The position numbers and the translations under genes were made by a program. 64,000 nucleotides of DNA from Erodium maritimum (taxonomy: Eukaryota; Streptophyta; Magnoliopsida; Geraniales; Geraniaceae). The first letter of the stretch is position 1. Each line of letters opens with the position of its first letter. The stretch spans positions 58,288,803 through 58,352,802 of the forward strand of contig OY997588.1 of assembly GCA_963921825.1 (NCBI GenBank), in the 5' to 3' direction. Below the pieces are notes generated by a model. The model did no database searches. It was not told the origin of the DNA and saw nothing but the letters and a program-made list of their open reading frames with translations. This document shows, piece by piece, positions 33,365 to 45,092 of the stretch.

Positions 33365-36300
33365 AGTCGGGTGACAACAATCCCAAGAAAATAGGAGAGT
33401 GGGCCAAGGTCCTTCATAGCGAACTTGAAGCTCAGGTGAGACATGATGGAGAGACGAAGCACATCTCTAGATGAGACAAGGATGATATCGTCCATATATA
33501 AATAATAAAATATAAGCCGTGCCAGAAGATAAAAAATGAATGGTTGGACCTATTGTGACAAAAGCCAATAGATGTGACAAAATCAGTAAATCGCTGATAC
33601 CAAGCTCGAGGAGCCTGTTTGAGACCGTATAGAGATCGGTGTACCAAACAGACATAGTCGGGATGAGTGGGGCTCCGAAAACCGAGTGGTTGATGCATGT
33701 AGACCGTCTCTTTAAAATTGCCGTGAAGAAAGGCATTCTTGACATCGAGCTGATGAATAGACGACGAACGAGAGAGTGCAAGGCTCAGAATTGTGCGAAT
33801 GGTCGAAGGTTTGACCACAGGGCTGAATGTCTCATCACAGTCCACTCCAACCTATTGAGACCTGCCATTACCAACAAGACGAGCCTTATAACGCTCAAAA
33901 GAACCGTTAGAACGAGTCTTGTGGCGAAATATCCACATAGAACGAATAATGTTAACTCCTACCGGACGAGGAACTAGAACCCTAGCCTTATTATTAATTA
34001 AAGCGTTATACTCATCTGTCATAGCTAGCTTCCAATTCGGACCTGTAAGTGCATCCTTGGGATTGCGAGGAATTGGAGAAATACTAGTAATGACAGTGAG
34101 GGTAAAAGGTATTTTAGGTTTAGTGATCCCTAACCTGCCCCGCATCACCATAGGGTGAGGACGCATTGCAAGGCGAGGTGGGCTGGGTGAGGGTAGGCCC
34201 GAGGGAGAGGTATCGGGTGAGGCTGGGCTGGCAGGAATTGGGCAAGGAGGAGTTAGGCTGGGAGGGGGCAACAACGCGTCAGTCTGAGCATATGGGGCCG
34301 GTGGGTCTCCAAATGTGGATGGGCTGGTCGGATGAGGCCCATCGTTGGGGTAGTTTGGGCAGGTTGATCCGCTGGCCTAGTGGTATGTTGAGGGGAAAAT
34401 ATATGTGCTTTTAGAGTTGGAGAAACAGGGTTAGTCAAAAAATCATAGACAGGTGATGGTGTAGGACAAGGAGAGGAGAAAGGGAAAACTGATTCATCAA
34501 ACATAACATGCCTCGAAATTATTAGTTTTTTTTTAAAAAAATTATAACAAATGTCTCGATGGTTAGGAGGAAAACCAAGAAAGACACAAGGAATAGAACG
34601 GGCCTAGAGCTTATGAACTAAGTGAAGAAGAGGAAAACAAAGACATCCAAAAATACGAAAATGAGAAAACGAAGGAACACGTTTATACAAAAAGCATAGT
34701 AGGGGAGGAAATTGAGTAACTTAGAAAGGAGAATGTTTAGTAAATATGTAGTCATAGACATCATAGTGCCAAAAAGAGGGAGGAACAAAAGCATGTAAAA
34801 GTAGTGTACGGACCATATTGTTAAGACTCCGGATTTTGCGCTCAGCTCGTCCATTTTGAGGAGATGTATGGGGACACGAGAATCGGAACACCATACTAGA
34901 CGAGGCACAAAACTGATGGTAAGAGGGGTTATCAAACTCTTTTCCATTGCCGCACTGAAAATTTTTATTGGCACAACCAAATTGAGTAGACACATATTTA
35001 TTGAAATAAGAGAGTATAGAAAATGCCTGAGATTTCTTACCCATAGAAAAAGTCCAAACAAAATTTGTGAAATCATCAAGCAACACCAAGTAATATTTGT
35101 GACCTGAAGAGCTTAAGATGGGAGACGTCCATATGTCAGCATGCACAATATCAAACAGAGCACAAGTAAATGATAGCGATGTTTGAAATGGTAATTTAAC
35201 TTGTTTTCCAAATACACACGACTGACAAACTGAATTGAAATTGTTCGGATTACAAGATATAAAATTCTAACAACGAAGAGAATCAAATACGGGCGCTCCT
35301 GGATGTCCCAACCGGGAATGCCAAATTCCTGGAGATAAAGCAGTAAAAGAAGACGAAGTGAAGAATTAAGACGGGGAAACAGTCGAAGTGACCAGATACA
35401 AGTCGCTTGTGCTATTGCATCTCAAAACCGGACGACCCGTCTAAAAATCCTTTACAGAGAAACCAAGAGGGTCAAATTCAATCGAGGAATTATTATCCGT
35501 AACAAATCGGTGCACAGATACTAGGTTTTTAACAATTTTAGGAGCAAGGATAACATCATGCAAAACATAATTAGGATGGATGGGAAAATCGATGCATTAC
35601 CATAACCACGAACGAGAATCTAATTACCATCACCAACTATAACAGAATGAGAAATGTTCGAATTAACGTAAGAACTTAAGGTAACTGAGTTCGCATTCAA
35701 GTGAGAGGAAGCACCAGAGTCCATGTACCAAGTCGATTCCGGTGGTTGCTGCAATGATAAATTAGCCATAGCTGCAGAAATATCAGTGTGAAAAGCAGAA
35801 TGGGCCTGATGATTTCCATGAGGACGTGAGCCCAAAAGACCAGGCTGACCGGCCTGTGGAGAGCGGGCCCACTATTGTCCGGGTGATGTTGGATATGGAC
35901 AAGGTGGGGGCTAAGACGGCCCCCCACCTTGTGACTACCGGAGGAGGAGACGGCGGTACAAATTCTGGCAATATGTGATGTAAAACCCGAAAAACAAGAC
36001 AGTGTATCTTAAAAAGTTCAGCCCAAGAAGAATACTGACCTTTGTCCATTTCAATGGTGATAGGAATGAAGCTTCGGATATTGGAGACCGTGAGAGCCGG
36101 ATATAATCAGGGATCGGACATAGGAGAGAAGTTCTAAGAACAGCCGGAGTTGCATAAGCAGAAGCAGAAACTGGAGAAGTCGCGACTGGAGAAGTAGCGA
36201 TTGGCAGAAGAGGAAATGCAAGCCGCGAATGGAGAAGTGAAATTGGCAATTTGTTCTGTGTGGAAATAAGAAGTCACGGGCCTGGAGGATATGGGCTTCA

Positions 36301-36536
36301 CGGGCTTCAGACGCAGCTCTTTGACAGGAGAAAACGTGAACAGCAGAAGAGGAAATCGCAGGGTGCAGACGTGATCAATAGAAGAGGAATCGCAGGTTGC
36401 AGGCGCGATCAACAGAAGATAAATCGCAGGTTGCAGACGCGATTAGCAGAAGAGGAGATCGCAAGTTGCAGACACGCGAGGGAGAAGAAAAGTAGAGGCG
36501 AAAGCGAAAATCAGATTCGATTTTGCTTTGATACTA

Positions 36537-36685
36537 TATTGGATTGTAATTTCATGCCTTGTTTATTGATTGATGTATAGTATATATCAACACTTATAGA
36601 TGAGGCAAAGAGAATTAAAACAATACAAAATATACTATGTAGAGTTGATTTCGTTCAAACTCTTTAGATAATCTTATCACTAATA
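36537..36685 (-). repeat. 5' LTR of the minus-strand copia
   Basis: About 149 bp. The outer end has lost its TG (TATTAG on the minus strand). Followed by GTAAA, the target-site duplication. Confidence 0.8.
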
Positions 36686-36777
36686 GTAAACACCGTCCGA
36701 TAACGCGGTACAATCACCTAATTCAATATAATTATCTCTAAAAATAATTAAAAGTCCACGGAAAACAAACTGAATAT

Positions 36778-39146
36778 ATATATTTTTTGAAACGGGTAAC
36801 CGGAGACTTTAATTATTACCAATAGGTAATCAAACAGGATGAGGCGTGACCGCCTCGGGTTCCAGATGTATGTCCGGGACGACCGTAGCAAGCCCGGCGC
36901 TCATGGACACATAATAATAGCCCACTTGAAATCGTGGGCACAAACTCGAGACAACTCCTTACCATCGTCCCAACATAGCGAGACATAAAAGAAATAGTCT
37001 GAAAACAAGCAGGAAATAAAATGTCCCAAAGATAATGCTGATAATACGAAAACAGATAAATAAACTTTGCTGAGTATGCAGGCTACGCGGGACCTCCCAG
37101 CATTGGTTGTCCCGTATTTGTAGGTATAGTCTGAGGACGACTCCACCCACCCCTGTCGGGTCGGATCATTCCTGCATCGGAGACACCAGTGCCTCCAACT
37201 GCTCTTCCCTCTCTTCCTTCTGGTAGGCCGGCTTCGTTATGTGGTGTAGGGGAGTCGGGTCATCCAGCAGCTTCTTCGACTTCGGTGGACGAGCATACAA
37301 AGATCCGCTCCTTGTCTTTAGGGTGGTCAGCTTACCCTTTCCTCGGCTAGGCCCTCCTTTCCCCAATCCAGCCTGGGGATCTTTCTGTTTTCCCTGGGGA
37401 TATTTCTCCTTCCCATCCCCGGTCACTGCTGTATCTCCGGGTTCAGCTCGGTCCATAGTATCAACAACAGGGTGGACGTTAGCCAGATTGTCAGGCTTCG
37501 TGAAGCCCGATGGCGGTTCAGGGACTCGACGCCCTCCCTCCTGCATGTTATTGGTTTCCCCTCCTGGGGTAACCTTAGCCAGATTGTCAGACTTCGGAAT
37601 GTCTGAGCCGGGTAGATGTTCACCCCTAGTGATTTCCCTGGAGCGAATCATCGGGTTCAGGGACAGATCACTTAGGAGATACGTGATAGACGGGTGTGTC
37701 ACCGTGGGGGGTGTATTACAGACCGTCCCCAAGAGCCGATCCACATTCATCTGATTTGGGGCCAGTAGATGGACCATAACGAATCTCTTCCCGTCCAATC
37801 CCCGGCAACTGAGTCGTGCAACCCGAAATTCTGTGGGTTAACATTTTACACCTGCGACAAAAATCCATTATCCTCTCATATTGCAAATCAACCACAGTAG
37901 AGGTAGTTGTACCTGGGAATCTGAGGCGAAGTCTTCGCCTTAGAGGTCGCTGCAACTCCATCCGGACCCGTAGCCACAAGAACATGTCCTCCCGGCGAGC
38001 CAATGGGATCGGGGCCGATGGGACCTGGGTGCCAATACTGTCAGCAATGAGGCCGCAGATGTAGTCGTTCCTGGCACCCCCTGGGATATTGAGCGCCCGG
38101 ACCTCGATCTCCACGTGATGGAAATTAATCTCATTGGCCCGGTCAAATTGTCTGAGAGGCTCCAGCAGAAGGGGAAAACCCTTGAAGCTCCAGGGACCCA
38201 TGTGTCGGATATTTTCCATCGTCTCAGCGAACGGGAAATGATAGCCTGTAACCTCCGGGGACATGAACTCCACCTGGATTCCGGTCACCTTCCATTTCTA
38301 TAGCATCATCGCGCAGACGACGTTCTGATTGTAGACTCGGTCTCCTGCGACCTTGGCTGCAAGGGAAAACTGGTACGTGCCCTTGGTGAAAAGTGGGACC
38401 CCCCTCCTCCAAGACAAACACTTCATCATCATCGTCCTCCCAATCCGGGACCGGGGAGATACAGGTCGATTGGATCTCAGTTGGGCAACCCGTCGGCCCC
38501 GTCCGCCTGATGACCGAGGGTTCGTGTCAGATACCCGATCTGACGGAGGGCGGTATCTAGCCACCTCCGTTGGAGCTTGAGGCCGGGAGTCACCCTCGTT
38601 GCCAGATGACGCCCGCCCTGGTCCGAGACAGTCGTCGGGACCTCAGAGGCCTCGGACTCAACCTGGTTCGTACCAGGTTTATCCTTCAGAGCCAGGAGGC
38701 CCGTTTGCCGCTGGGGGTCCGGCATGGGAGGGGAGGGAGACGCCTAAAACGACGACGTGAGGGGGTCGCCGGAGAGAAGCCCTAGCACGTCGGGTGGACC
38801 GTGCTGCTGAGACATATCAGAAGCGGGTTGGATCTGACTTGTTGATGTCATTTCTGACTGGGAATGGCTGTGAAAAGGCAGATCCGGAGTTGGCTGGCCG
38901 GAAATGGCTAGGGGCGGCAGTAGAGAAGCCGTCGGGGGCGGCGGAGACAGACCGAACGACGGGGAGCAGTTGACGAGGCGGATGAGACGAGAGAGGCGAG
39001 CGCGGCTTCGGTGCAGAGACGACGAAGGCAAGGACGCAGGTGGTGGTCGGCGATGGTGATGGTGGCGGCGGCTAAACCCTGGGTATGGTAGAAGGGACCT
39101 CACCTGTAGGTAGAAGAGAGCGTTTCGAAATGCTAAAAAAAACTTC
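36778..39146 (-). mobile_element. ORF1-only LINE derivative (copy B) with 15-bp TSD
   Basis: Flanked by AAACAAACTGAATAT at 36763-36777 and 39147-39161, an exact 15-bp target-site duplication typical of LINE insertion. Poly(T) follows the left TSD, so it lies on the minus strand. From its 5' end it has a GC-rich leader, then ORF1 material only: an N-terminal Ser/Pro-rich part, a DUF4283-like domain (HFPFAETMENIRHMGPWSFK, FPLLLEPLRQFDRA..) and a CCHC knuckle CRRCKMLTHRISGC (about 37857-37816), then a Pro/Lys-rich tail ending near 37166. The frame is broken at least twice. No endonuclease or RT is present. The 3' UTR resembles copies A and C. Confidence 0.8.
37166..38564 (-). pseudogene. LINE ORF1 (gag-like DUF4283 + zf-CCHC_4) of copy B
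   Basis: Two overlapping minus-strand frames cover it: 38288-37716 (DUF4283-like domain, then LQYERIMDFCRRCKMLTHRISGC) and 37798-37166 (a Pro/Gly/Lys-rich C-terminus). The 38564-38298 frame holds the segment before the domain and ends in a stop. In this family ORF1 is an RNA-binding nucleocapsid-like protein. A one-base frameshift near 37716-37798 and a stop near 38298 make it inactive as written. The CX2CX4HX4C spacing is intact. Confidence 0.7.
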
Positions 39147-39161
39147 AAACAAACTGAATAT

Positions 39162-39384
39162 TTGTACCATGCAAGTGACAACTTGTTACTTGTTGACTTG
39201 AATGGAGCAAGGCAACATCCTAACATCAAACAATCCATTTTAAAATGTGTTATTAATACCTCTACGGCTCTACTTTCAAACATGGTGGGTGAGGTTTGAA
39301 ACAGTCCAAAAGAGAAACGTCTATTTTATACCATGAAATTCTCCCTCATCCATCGTGAGCTCAAACCTCGAAGAAACAGAAGAA
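39162..39384 (+). promoter_or_regulatory. Short upstream region of CslE
   Basis: Only about 220 bp separate the LINE target-site duplication from the CslE start codon. TATTTTATACC at 39322-39332 could serve as a TATA box about 55 bp before the ATG. Core promoter assignment is inference. Confidence 0.4.
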
Positions 39385-41841
39385 ATGGGTACTGACCATG
39401 GAAGTGGGTCTTGTGCTCCATTGTTTGAGACAAAGAGAACAAAAGGAAGAGTCATTTACAGGCTCTTCGCGCTCTCTGTGTTCAGTGGCATATGCTTGAT
39501 CTGGGTTTACAGATTCTGTCACCTGCCACAGCATGGTGAAGGAGGGAGGTGGGCTTGGATTGGGTTGCTCGGTGCCGAGCTCTGGTTCGGCCTTTACTGG
39601 GTCCTCACTCAGGCCCTCCGCTGGAACCGGGTCTATAGGCGCACTTTCAAGGACAGGCTCTCTCAAAGGTAGGACCTTTACACACTCTCTCACTTGGAAC
39701 CTTAGTTCCTTCCCAGACCCAACTTTGTTCTTGCTCTGAGCTTCAATGGGTTGTGCTTAAAATCTGTATCTAGCTAGCTGATTCGATCACCTTGTATGGA
39801 TTTTCTTAGTTTCTGAAATACCCATGTGATAACTTGTTCAAAGATGCCATTTTTAAGCTGCCTTCTGAATTAGGATGTGAAGAAGAATGTGTGTATAGCT
39901 TCCTTTGATGATCCTTTTAATAAATTTGTGCCAATTTGTTTTCTAAATGTCATTTTAGGCTTCATTTTGATGAAGAATCTGTATCTAGATTGCTTGATGA
40001 CACTTTCCTTATTTCCTTTTTACAAGTTTGTAAAATACCCTTGTGTTAATTTGTTTTCAAAATGCCATTTTTATGCTTCCTTTTCAATCAGAATGTCAAC
40101 AGGCTTGATTGTACTCTCTATATAAGTTTGAAGAAGAATCTGCATTTACCTTGCTTGATGACCATTTCCAAATATACTTTTTATGCTAATTTGTTTTCAA
40201 AGTTGACATTTTTCGGCTAACATAAACCCCATTTATATTTTGTAGAAAAAACAACATTTACACACACAATTTGACTTTTGTTTATCAATAACACACCGGA
40301 AGATTATTTACCTAACTTGCTTATTATACAGTTAAGTCAATTGGAGAAGATTCTATACCTAACTTGCTTGATGAATTTTTTAGTACCTATAAGCCAAGCG
40401 CATAATGATAGGGTCGGTATTAAGTTTAATTTGAACTGTATTGCTGAACAGGTATGGAGATGAATTGCCCGGTGTGGATATATTTGTGTGCACTGCAGAC
40501 CCCGCACTAGAGCCACCGATGCTGGTGGTGAGCACTGTTCTATCAGTTATGGCATATGATTACCCGACAGAGAAGCTTAGCATTTATCTCTCGGATGATG
40601 CTGGATCTGATCTAACGTTTTACGCTCTATTAGAAGCCTCTAACTTTGCCAAGCATTGGATACCGTATTGCAAGAAGTTCAAAGTGGAGCCGAGATCGCC
40701 ATCAGTGTATTTTCCCTTGGTGTCTGGCTCACAGGAAAATGAACTTGTAGCTATAAAGGTAACAATTATTTCTCCCATCTTCACTTGTGACGATGAAATG
40801 GATGTATAGGTCAACTGACTTTTACTCAATTTTGTTGCGTAGAAATTATATGAAGACATGGAGAACCGAATTGACAATGCGGTAAAGCTGGGTAGAATCC
40901 CCGAAGAAGTACGCTCAAAGTATGACGGGTTTTCTCAGTGGGATTCGTATTCTTCTTCGCGTGATCACAATGTCATGCTTCAAGTAAGTCGAACGATATG
41001 GGGACTCGTTTTTGAAGTGCAAATCAGCTTCATTTCCTATACAGAATTTACTTTAATGTGATTATTGTTACCTATTTCTGTAGGTTTTACTTGATGGAAA
41101 AGCCAAAGATATTGAAGGGTCTGTGCTGCCAACTCTTGTGTATTTGGCTCGTGAGAAAAGACCTGACCGTTTCCATAATTTCAAAGCCGGAGCTATGAAT
41201 GCATTGGTAAAACAAGTTATTTCAATATCCAAGAAACATTTTTGTATACATGTCTTATATTTCAACAGACATTTGTTGAATAACAAATGCCTCTGTTGCT
41301 TGCAGATAAGGGTGTCATCAAGTATTAGCAATGGACAGGTCATTCTCAGTCTGGACTGTGACATGTACTCCAACAATTCACAATCTATACAAGATGCGCT
41401 TTGCTTCTTCATGGATGAACAGGGAGGCCACGAGATCGCCTTCGTGCAGTTCCCTCAGAATTTCGATAATGTTACTAAGAATGATGTTTACAGTAGCTCG
41501 CTACGAGTGATAAGCGATGTAAGTGAACCATATCCCTTTTGCAAAAAAAGGTTGCTTCCATGTCTTGAACAAACTTGATCTGACTTTTTGATTGTTCTGT
41601 TTGGTAATTGATTGGTGATGGAAGGTTGAGTTCGATGGTATGGATGGTTATGGAGGGCCACTGTATATTGGAACTGGATGCTTTCACCGAAGAGACACTC
41701 TCTGTGGAAAGAAGTTCGATGAGAACTATAGGATTCAATGGAAGAGGAAGGCAGCGGAAAGTGTGATAGATTTAGAAAAACTCAAGGACCTTGCAAGATG
41801 TGCCTATGAGGATTACACACAATGGGGGAAGGAGGTCTCTG

Positions 41842-41873
<32 letters not shown>

Positions 41874-43310
41874 ACATAATCGTTGATCCTTGAATACGTG
41901 TGCAGATGGGTGTGAAATACGGGTGCCCAGTTGAAGACGTGATAACGGGGCTGTCAGTTCAATGCAATGGGTGGAAATCAGTGTACTTCAATCCAGAAAG
42001 GAAGGGCTTTCTGGGCGTTGCTGGAGTCACATTACCTCAGACACTTGTGCAGCACAAGAGATGGTCTGAAGGTGATTTACAGATCTTGCTTTCTAAATAC
42101 TGTCCTGCATGGTACGGGATTGGGAAGATCAGAACAGGCCTTGTAATGGCCTATTGCTGCTATTGCCTTTGGGCTCCTAACTGCTTGGCAACACTATATT
42201 TCTCCATCGTCCCTTCCCTTTTCCTCCTTAAAGGCATTTCCTTATTCCCTCCAGTAAGTTACTCTTTTCACTCTCACTTGTACGTGTTTGGGCTTTTAGT
42301 TGAGTTGCTTCTCTAATATGATATGGAGCATCACAAACACGGGTTCGCCCTCACGGACAATATAGAAGAGGAGATAAGCCCATCAAGAAGAGAAATATAT
42401 GGGCTGATGCATTTTAGGGTAGATTTGATATGGAGCATCACAAACACGGGTTCGCCCTCACGGACAATATAGAAGAGGAGATAAGCCCATCAAGAAGAGA
42501 AATATATGGGCTGATGCATTTTAGGGTAGATTTGATAAATTTTTGTAGAGAGTGGGGATTGAACCGGTTCCGTGAGATAACAAACTCTGATACCATATTA
42601 GAGAACCAACTCAATTAAAAACTCAAACCGATAGTTGAAGGTCCAATTATAATTATGTTCTAACACGAATCCCACTATCAATTTTTAGATGAGTTGGTTC
42701 TTTAATAGTATCCTACTTGTCACGAACATGCATAATTTGTAACTAAATGTAAGGTTGTGTGTTTTAGGTATGTAGTCCTTGGTTCATACCTTATGCCTAT
42801 GTGATCTTTACGACATTGAGTTATGGCCTAGCCGAGTTCTTGTGGTCGGGCGGGACATTTCTTGGTTGGTGGAACGACCTGCGCATATGGCTCTACAAGA
42901 GAACGAGCTCGTACCTCTTTGCGTTCACAGACACGATTCTGAAGCTACTAGGTTTCTCGGAATCAGGATTCGTGATCTCTGCGAAAGTGGCTGACGAGGA
43001 AGTGTTGGATAGGTACCACAAGGAGATGATGGAGTTCGGATCTTCTTCTCCCATGTTGATGGTGCTGGCAACACTTGCGTTGCTCAATCTGTTTTGTCTC
43101 TCGTTGGTGGTTAAGGGAATGGTGATGGATGTGGGGCTTCATGGGACAATGTTTCTGCAGATTGTTCTTTGTGGGTTTCTGGTACTGATCAGTTTGCCGA
43201 TGTACCATGGCATGTTTGTTAGGAAGGACAATGGGAAGATGCCTGGGGAATTGACTGTTAAATCAGTTACGTTTGCTCTGTTAATTTGCGTCTCATTCTT
43301 GTATTTATAA
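39385..43310 (+). CDS. Cellulose synthase-like protein E (CslE)
   Basis: Eight exons join in frame to 722 residues: 39385-39668, 40452-40758, 40843-40983, 41084-41206, 41306-41518, 41625-41834, 41906-42253 and 42768-43310, all with GT..AG junctions. The protein is a family-2 glycosyltransferase of the Golgi or plasma membrane with two N-terminal membrane spans (about 24-80), the catalytic loop, and about six C-terminal spans (from about 500). Catalytic motifs are all present: DDAGS (about 143-147), DCD (302-304), the VED form of the TED motif (435-437) and QHKRW (475-479). FVCTADP and YIGTGCFHRR are also typical. It lacks the RING-like N-terminus of true CesA, as CslE proteins do. The product polysaccharide is not established. 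The ATG at 39385 is the first in frame; an upstream GTG is not a likely start. Confidence 0.92.
42320..42533 (+). repeat. 107-bp tandem duplication in CslE intron 7
   Basis: GATATGGAGCATCACAAACA begins at 42320 and again at 42427. The two units look identical through GGGCTGATGCATTTTAGGG. Identity suggests a recent duplication or an assembly duplication. Confidence 0.9.
42540..42712. repeat. Dispersed repeat in CslE intron 7
   Basis: The region has GGGATTGAACCGGTTCC (tRNA B-box-like on the minus strand) and CTGATACCATATTAGAGAAC, then GATAGTTGAAGGTCCAATTA, the latter shared with 2655-2737. An inverted GAGTTGGTTCTTTAATAG follows at 42691-42708. Probably a SINE-like or LTR-derived remnant. Confidence 0.5.
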
Positions 43311-43440
43311 TTATAGGTCAAGTCGTTCATTTCCATGTTGTAGCTTTTTCAAAGGATGTCCGTGATTTGTGCTTGTAATTATTGAAATAAATCAACGACA
43401 ATCATTTTTCAATACATAAATTTGATTCAGTATATATAAT
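43311..43440 (+). terminator. CslE 3' untranslated region and poly(A) signal candidate
   Basis: After the TAA stop, AATTATTGAAATAAATC at 43377-43393 contains a near-upstream-element-like GAAATAAA. The cleavage site was not determined. Confidence 0.4.
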
Positions 43441-43456
43441 AATACTCCAACTTATG

Positions 43457-44799
43457 GCAATGAGAATCAGCATCGGGTGCAGCTCTGCTAGGGTTTCACA
43501 GTAGGGTTTTGCAAAGACGACTGGTTCTTCTCCGTGCGATCATGACGACGGACTCTGAGCACAGGCGGTCGGTGTCTCCGATCTCGGCTGGCGTGGCAAG
43601 CGAGATTGGTGGGAAGGGTAGCAGACCGGGGAGCCCATGGCGCGATCACGACGCTGCGGGGCACGGTGGGGCGAGCCGGAGCAGTTGGACGGGAAGCCCG
43701 GGGCAGGATCGGACTGGCGAGGGCCAGGCTGGTATGGTGCAGGACTGACCGGAGGAGTCGGAGAGAGAATCAATCACACCGGTTCTCTCTTTTCCGACCG
43801 GTTGGTCTTCATGCAACTTGCAGGAACAGGGAGTGATCTTTTCGGCACATGGGCAGGGTCTGGCAAGGGAGGAAGGTCGGCCTGTCCGTCGAGTGCAGGC
43901 GGTAGGGCCACGTCCGCGAACACGGAAAATGCAGCAGGCGACGGTGCATGCGGCTGTGGAGGTGCTGCTGGAGGGGGAGGACGAGTCGGGGGAGTCGCTT
44001 CGGGACGGGGCGGCTCTAATACCGATAGTCATCTCATCGGCAACAGAGGCGACGGAGCCGGAGTCCTCGGAGGCGGTGGTGTGGAGGCTAAGGAATGGTA
44101 AGGCGCCGACGACCGTGCTCTCTAGGGTTCCGGTTGATGCTGGTGTTCGGCCGGTGGGCCTGGGCCTGATGGCAGATGTCAGACGAACGGGCCAATGGAA
44201 TGGTTTTGGGCCGGCTAGGCCCAAGGGCCGGGGAGTTGATCCCGAGACGGGCTGGCATCCGCGAGGTTGTGGGCAGGGACAAAACCCGGACTGGACTCGG
44301 GCGGCGTCGAATGGGGCGTCATATGCAGCGGCGGGGGGTTTCAGGCACCCTCGCCTCCAAGAATGAGTATAGAGGGGGCCAGGGAGGGTTTGGTCGACTG
44401 TACCTTCTCCCTAGTGTATAGGTGGCATTGGTACCACCAACAGTTGATGAATTACTTCTCTACCACTTCGGAGTCAGCAATCCCGCGTTCAGGAGCCCTA
44501 CCATTATCAGTCAAGGGAGGACGACGCACGCTGACTTACCGGGGGAGTAATTGGTCCACCACTGCATGTTTATCCTCTGATCTGCTCGATCAGTTTCTAT
44601 TGGTTGGAGTATACTGTATCGGTGTCCTCGGATGCTACCACAGTCCCGCCCCCCCGACCGCCATTATGTCTAAGAGCAAAATTTACATTTCTGCACTTGT
44701 CTTTCCAATTCTGTTAGCTTGGTTTATGTATGGTGATTCCTACGTTCGTGGGCACCAGATTGCTTTAAATTAATAATATCATCATTTCTCTCAAAAAAA
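43457..44799 (+). mobile_element. RT-less LINE derivative (copy D) with 16-bp TSD
   Basis: Flanked by AATACTCCAACTTATG (43441-43456) and AATACTCCAGCTTATG (44800-44815), a 16-bp target-site duplication with one mismatch. It ends in a poly(A) of about 9. The interior is GC-rich, opening with a CTAGGGTTTCACAGTAGGG leader and ATG-initiated Arg/Gly/Ser-rich frames (43543 on) that resemble the low-complexity ORF1 N-terminus of plant LINEs. No EN, RT or RNase H motifs. The overlapping 150-190 codon open frames on both strands are due to GC-rich composition. Confidence 0.75.
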
Positions 44800-44885
44800 A
44801 ATACTCCAGCTTATGTACTTGCTAAATTCGGTCAAGAAATTGTAATTTAAAATTAAGAGTATTTTAATCTTTTCGTCCCATTTGG

Positions 44886-45047
44886 GTAAATCTAATGATG
44901 AAGAGTTCTTCATGTCTTATATCGCTTTTTAAGATCACGGGTTCACATTCGAGTGAGTGGACTTGTTTGAGAATATGTACGAGTGATGATTACATTAAGT
45001 CAAAGATAAGATTTCTTTATATTTCTCTTTGACAAAAAAAAATAGTT
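44886..45047 (+). mobile_element. tRNA-derived SINE, copy 1 (degenerate)
   Basis: AATCTAATGATGAAGAGTTCTT, then GATCACGGGTTCACATTCGAG (B-box-like, 44934-44954), then TAAGATTTCTTTATATTTCTC and an A-tail. The same order of motifs occurs at 56170-56333. About 160 bp. Confidence 0.6.
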
Positions 45048-45092
45048 TTTAAGTCTTAACTGATTTAATAACATTATTACAATAAAATAAAA

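Larger units (their letters stand above)
31699..36536 (-). pseudogene. Degenerate gag-pol of the minus-strand copia
   Basis: Read on the minus strand: gag at about 36500-35935 (DKGQYSSWAELFKIHC, LHHILPE). Protease WYMDSGASSHL at 35835-35620 retains the DSG triad. The integrase core at 35146-34618 has YYLVLLDDFTNFVWTF and HTSPQNGRAERKIRSL. RT follows at 34274-33432 (KARLVGNGRSQ, ETFSPVVKPSTIRTIL, QLDVKNAFLHG, SLYGLKQAPRAWYQRF). After the hAT-like insertion, FLSQQKYTGDI-like and later RNase H parts reach 31700. Frames change between segments, so no polyprotein can be made. Confidence 0.8.
31549..36685 (-). mobile_element. Small-LTR copia element, minus strand, TSD GTAAA
   Basis: LTRs at 31549-31698 (3' LTR) and 36537-36685 (5' LTR), about 150 bp, are flanked by GTAAA at 31544-31548 and 36686-36690. 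On the minus strand the 5' LTR is followed at once by TAGTATCAAAGC (36536-36525), a mutated initiator-tRNA binding site. The 3' LTR is preceded by the G-rich polypurine stretch GTGGGGGCA (31707-31699). Coding order is gag, protease, integrase, RT and RNase H, all with stops. The LTR ends read TGTTAG...CCAATA rather than the usual CA. It shares the gag block DKGQYSSW..LFKIHC with the truncated copia at 15288. An hAT-like insertion occupies 32536-33364. Confidence 0.85.

Noticed and set aside
37239-37754. 171-codon plus-strand frame
   Set aside because: Antisense to the LINE ORF1 remnant of copy B, which has a recognisable CCHC knuckle on the minus strand.
43606-44366. 154- to 192-codon frames on both strands
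   Set aside because: GC-rich LINE derivative D bounded by a TSD. Arg/Gly/Pro-rich translations without a domain.
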